Shown: positions 5,442-6,112 of the stretch, one piece after another
How the letters are laid out: each line of letters opens with the position of its first letter
Position numbering within the stretch: the stretch's first letter is position 1
Assembly: GCA_016295245.1 (NCBI GenBank)
Contig: JAEDLO010000092.1
Span: forward strand, 1-6,112
Length of the DNA stretch: 6,112 nucleotides
Origin: Bacteroidales bacterium
GTDB taxonomy: Bacteria; Bacteroidota; Bacteroidia; Bacteroidales; UBA932
Direction: 5' to 3'
Translations under genes and position numbers: made by a program
The notes under the pieces: model-generated
What the model was told of the DNA's origin: nothing
Databases searched by the model: none
What the model saw: only the letters and a program-made list of their open reading frames with translations

Positions 5442-6112
5442 TTATTTTGAAGCGTATTTGTAAAGTCCCAGCGCAATGAGGGCATAGAGCAGGTTCGGTA
5501 TCCACAAGGCTATGCCCGGCGGCAGCGTATTGGTATAGACGAACATCTCGCTGAAGCGCAGGAAAAGGATGTAGGAGAAGGCCAGGGCGAGACCGATGAT
5601 GAGGTTCCAGCCGGTGCCGCCGCGCTTCTTTCGCGAGGATACGGTCACACCTATGATGGTCAGGATGATGGCCGAAAACGGCAGAGCAAGGCGCCGGTGC
5701 TGCTCTATCTGGGCGTACATCACATTGGCGTCGCCTCTCATCTTCTGAGTGTCAATGAGTTCCATCAGCTGCGCATTATCCAGGGTTTCGACCGTTTTCT
5801 CGTTATTAAAGAGGTCCTTGAGCTGCAGGGCGATGGTCGTGTCGGCGTGGTCAAGGACTTTGATGTTGTCGGCAAGTCCGGAGCCGTAATCCCTCTCCAC
5901 AACCTTCCTGAGTTTCCAGCTGCGCGATGTAGAGTCCCAGGCAGCAGTCTCCGCACTCACTTTCCTGACGAGTTTGCCGTGATCGAAGTCTTCGATGGTG
6001 AAGTGATAGGCTGTGCTGTTCCAACGCGAGAAGGACTCGATGAATACGAACTGCCCCGGAGATATCTGGTAATGGATATTGCGCAGGTTGTATTCGTTGT
6101 GGAGCTGGACAT
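5442..6112 (-). CDS. LptF/LptG-family permease, C-terminal part (5' end outside window)
   Basis: The reading frame stays open through the right edge of the window, so this is a 222-residue C-terminal fragment and the true start is not visible. An internal GTG at 5960 is not the start, because the sequence before it (VQLHNEYNLRNIHYQISPGQ onward) reads as continuous family-like protein. Residues 1 to about 135 would be the periplasmic beta-rich domain. Three membrane segments follow, at about 141-159, 167-187 and 199-217. The basic loop RKKRGGTG (160-167) between the first two is a hallmark of this YjgP/YjgQ family in Bacteroidota. LptF/LptG work with the ATPase LptB to extract LPS from the inner membrane. 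I cannot tell F from G, as a single fragment does not decide. It is the first visible gene of the block, nine bases before dut. Confidence 0.86.
   Translation of the reverse strand, partial: VQLHNEYNLRNIHYQISPGQFVFIESFSRWNSTAYHFTIEDFDHGKLVRKVSAETAAWDSTSRSWKLRKVVERDYGSGLADNIKVLDHADTTIALQLKDLFNNEKTVETLDNAQLMELIDTQKMRGDANVMYAQIEQHRRLALPFSAIILTIIGVTVSSRKKRGGTGWNLIIGLALAFSYILFLRFSEMFVYTNTLPPGIALWIPNLLYALIALGLYKYASK

Overview
The window looks like a stretch of a Bacteroidota chromosome, probably Bacteroidales. A Rikenellaceae/Alistipes-type genome is a guess from the fairly high GC. The lineage rests on four things: a short-LID adenylate kinase, an LptF/LptG-type permease with the basic RKKRGGTG loop, a secreted helix-hairpin-helix plus beta-barrel protein of a type I know from Bacteroidota, and a TAnnTTTG-type promoter box. 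All of this is inference from motifs; no database search was possible.

Bases 441-6112 hold one co-directional block on the minus strand. In transcription order it runs: lptF/lptG-family permease (5' part outside the window), dut (dUTPase), murF (UDP-MurNAc-tripeptide:D-Ala-D-Ala ligase), a 625-residue secreted HhH/beta-barrel protein, hpt (hypoxanthine phosphoribosyltransferase) and adk (adenylate kinase). The block ends at a strong intrinsic terminator (about 479-517). Spacing is tight for permease-dut-murF (9 and 11 bases) and hpt-adk (3 bases). The gaps on either side of the HhH gene are 75 bases (upstream, with a candidate promoter) and 67 bases (downstream). The block therefore combines envelope building (LPS transport, peptidoglycan, an outer-membrane protein) with nucleotide housekeeping (dUTP removal, purine salvage, AMP phosphorylation). 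adk and hpt are visibly less GC-rich than murF and the HhH gene.

Bases 1-482 contain no gene I can support. Bases 1-307 form an organised repeat cluster: three copies of a 58-base hairpin unit with CACCTGCGCA / TGCGCAGGTG arms, outer TGTCAA/TTGACA extensions, and a perfect 55-base direct repeat that joins a 36-base leader to the left arm. Bases 320-407 are an 88-base run with no C at all, followed by a 25-base run that is all G/C except one A. This repeat cluster is the least explained part of the window. The HhH/beta-barrel protein is the least understood gene.
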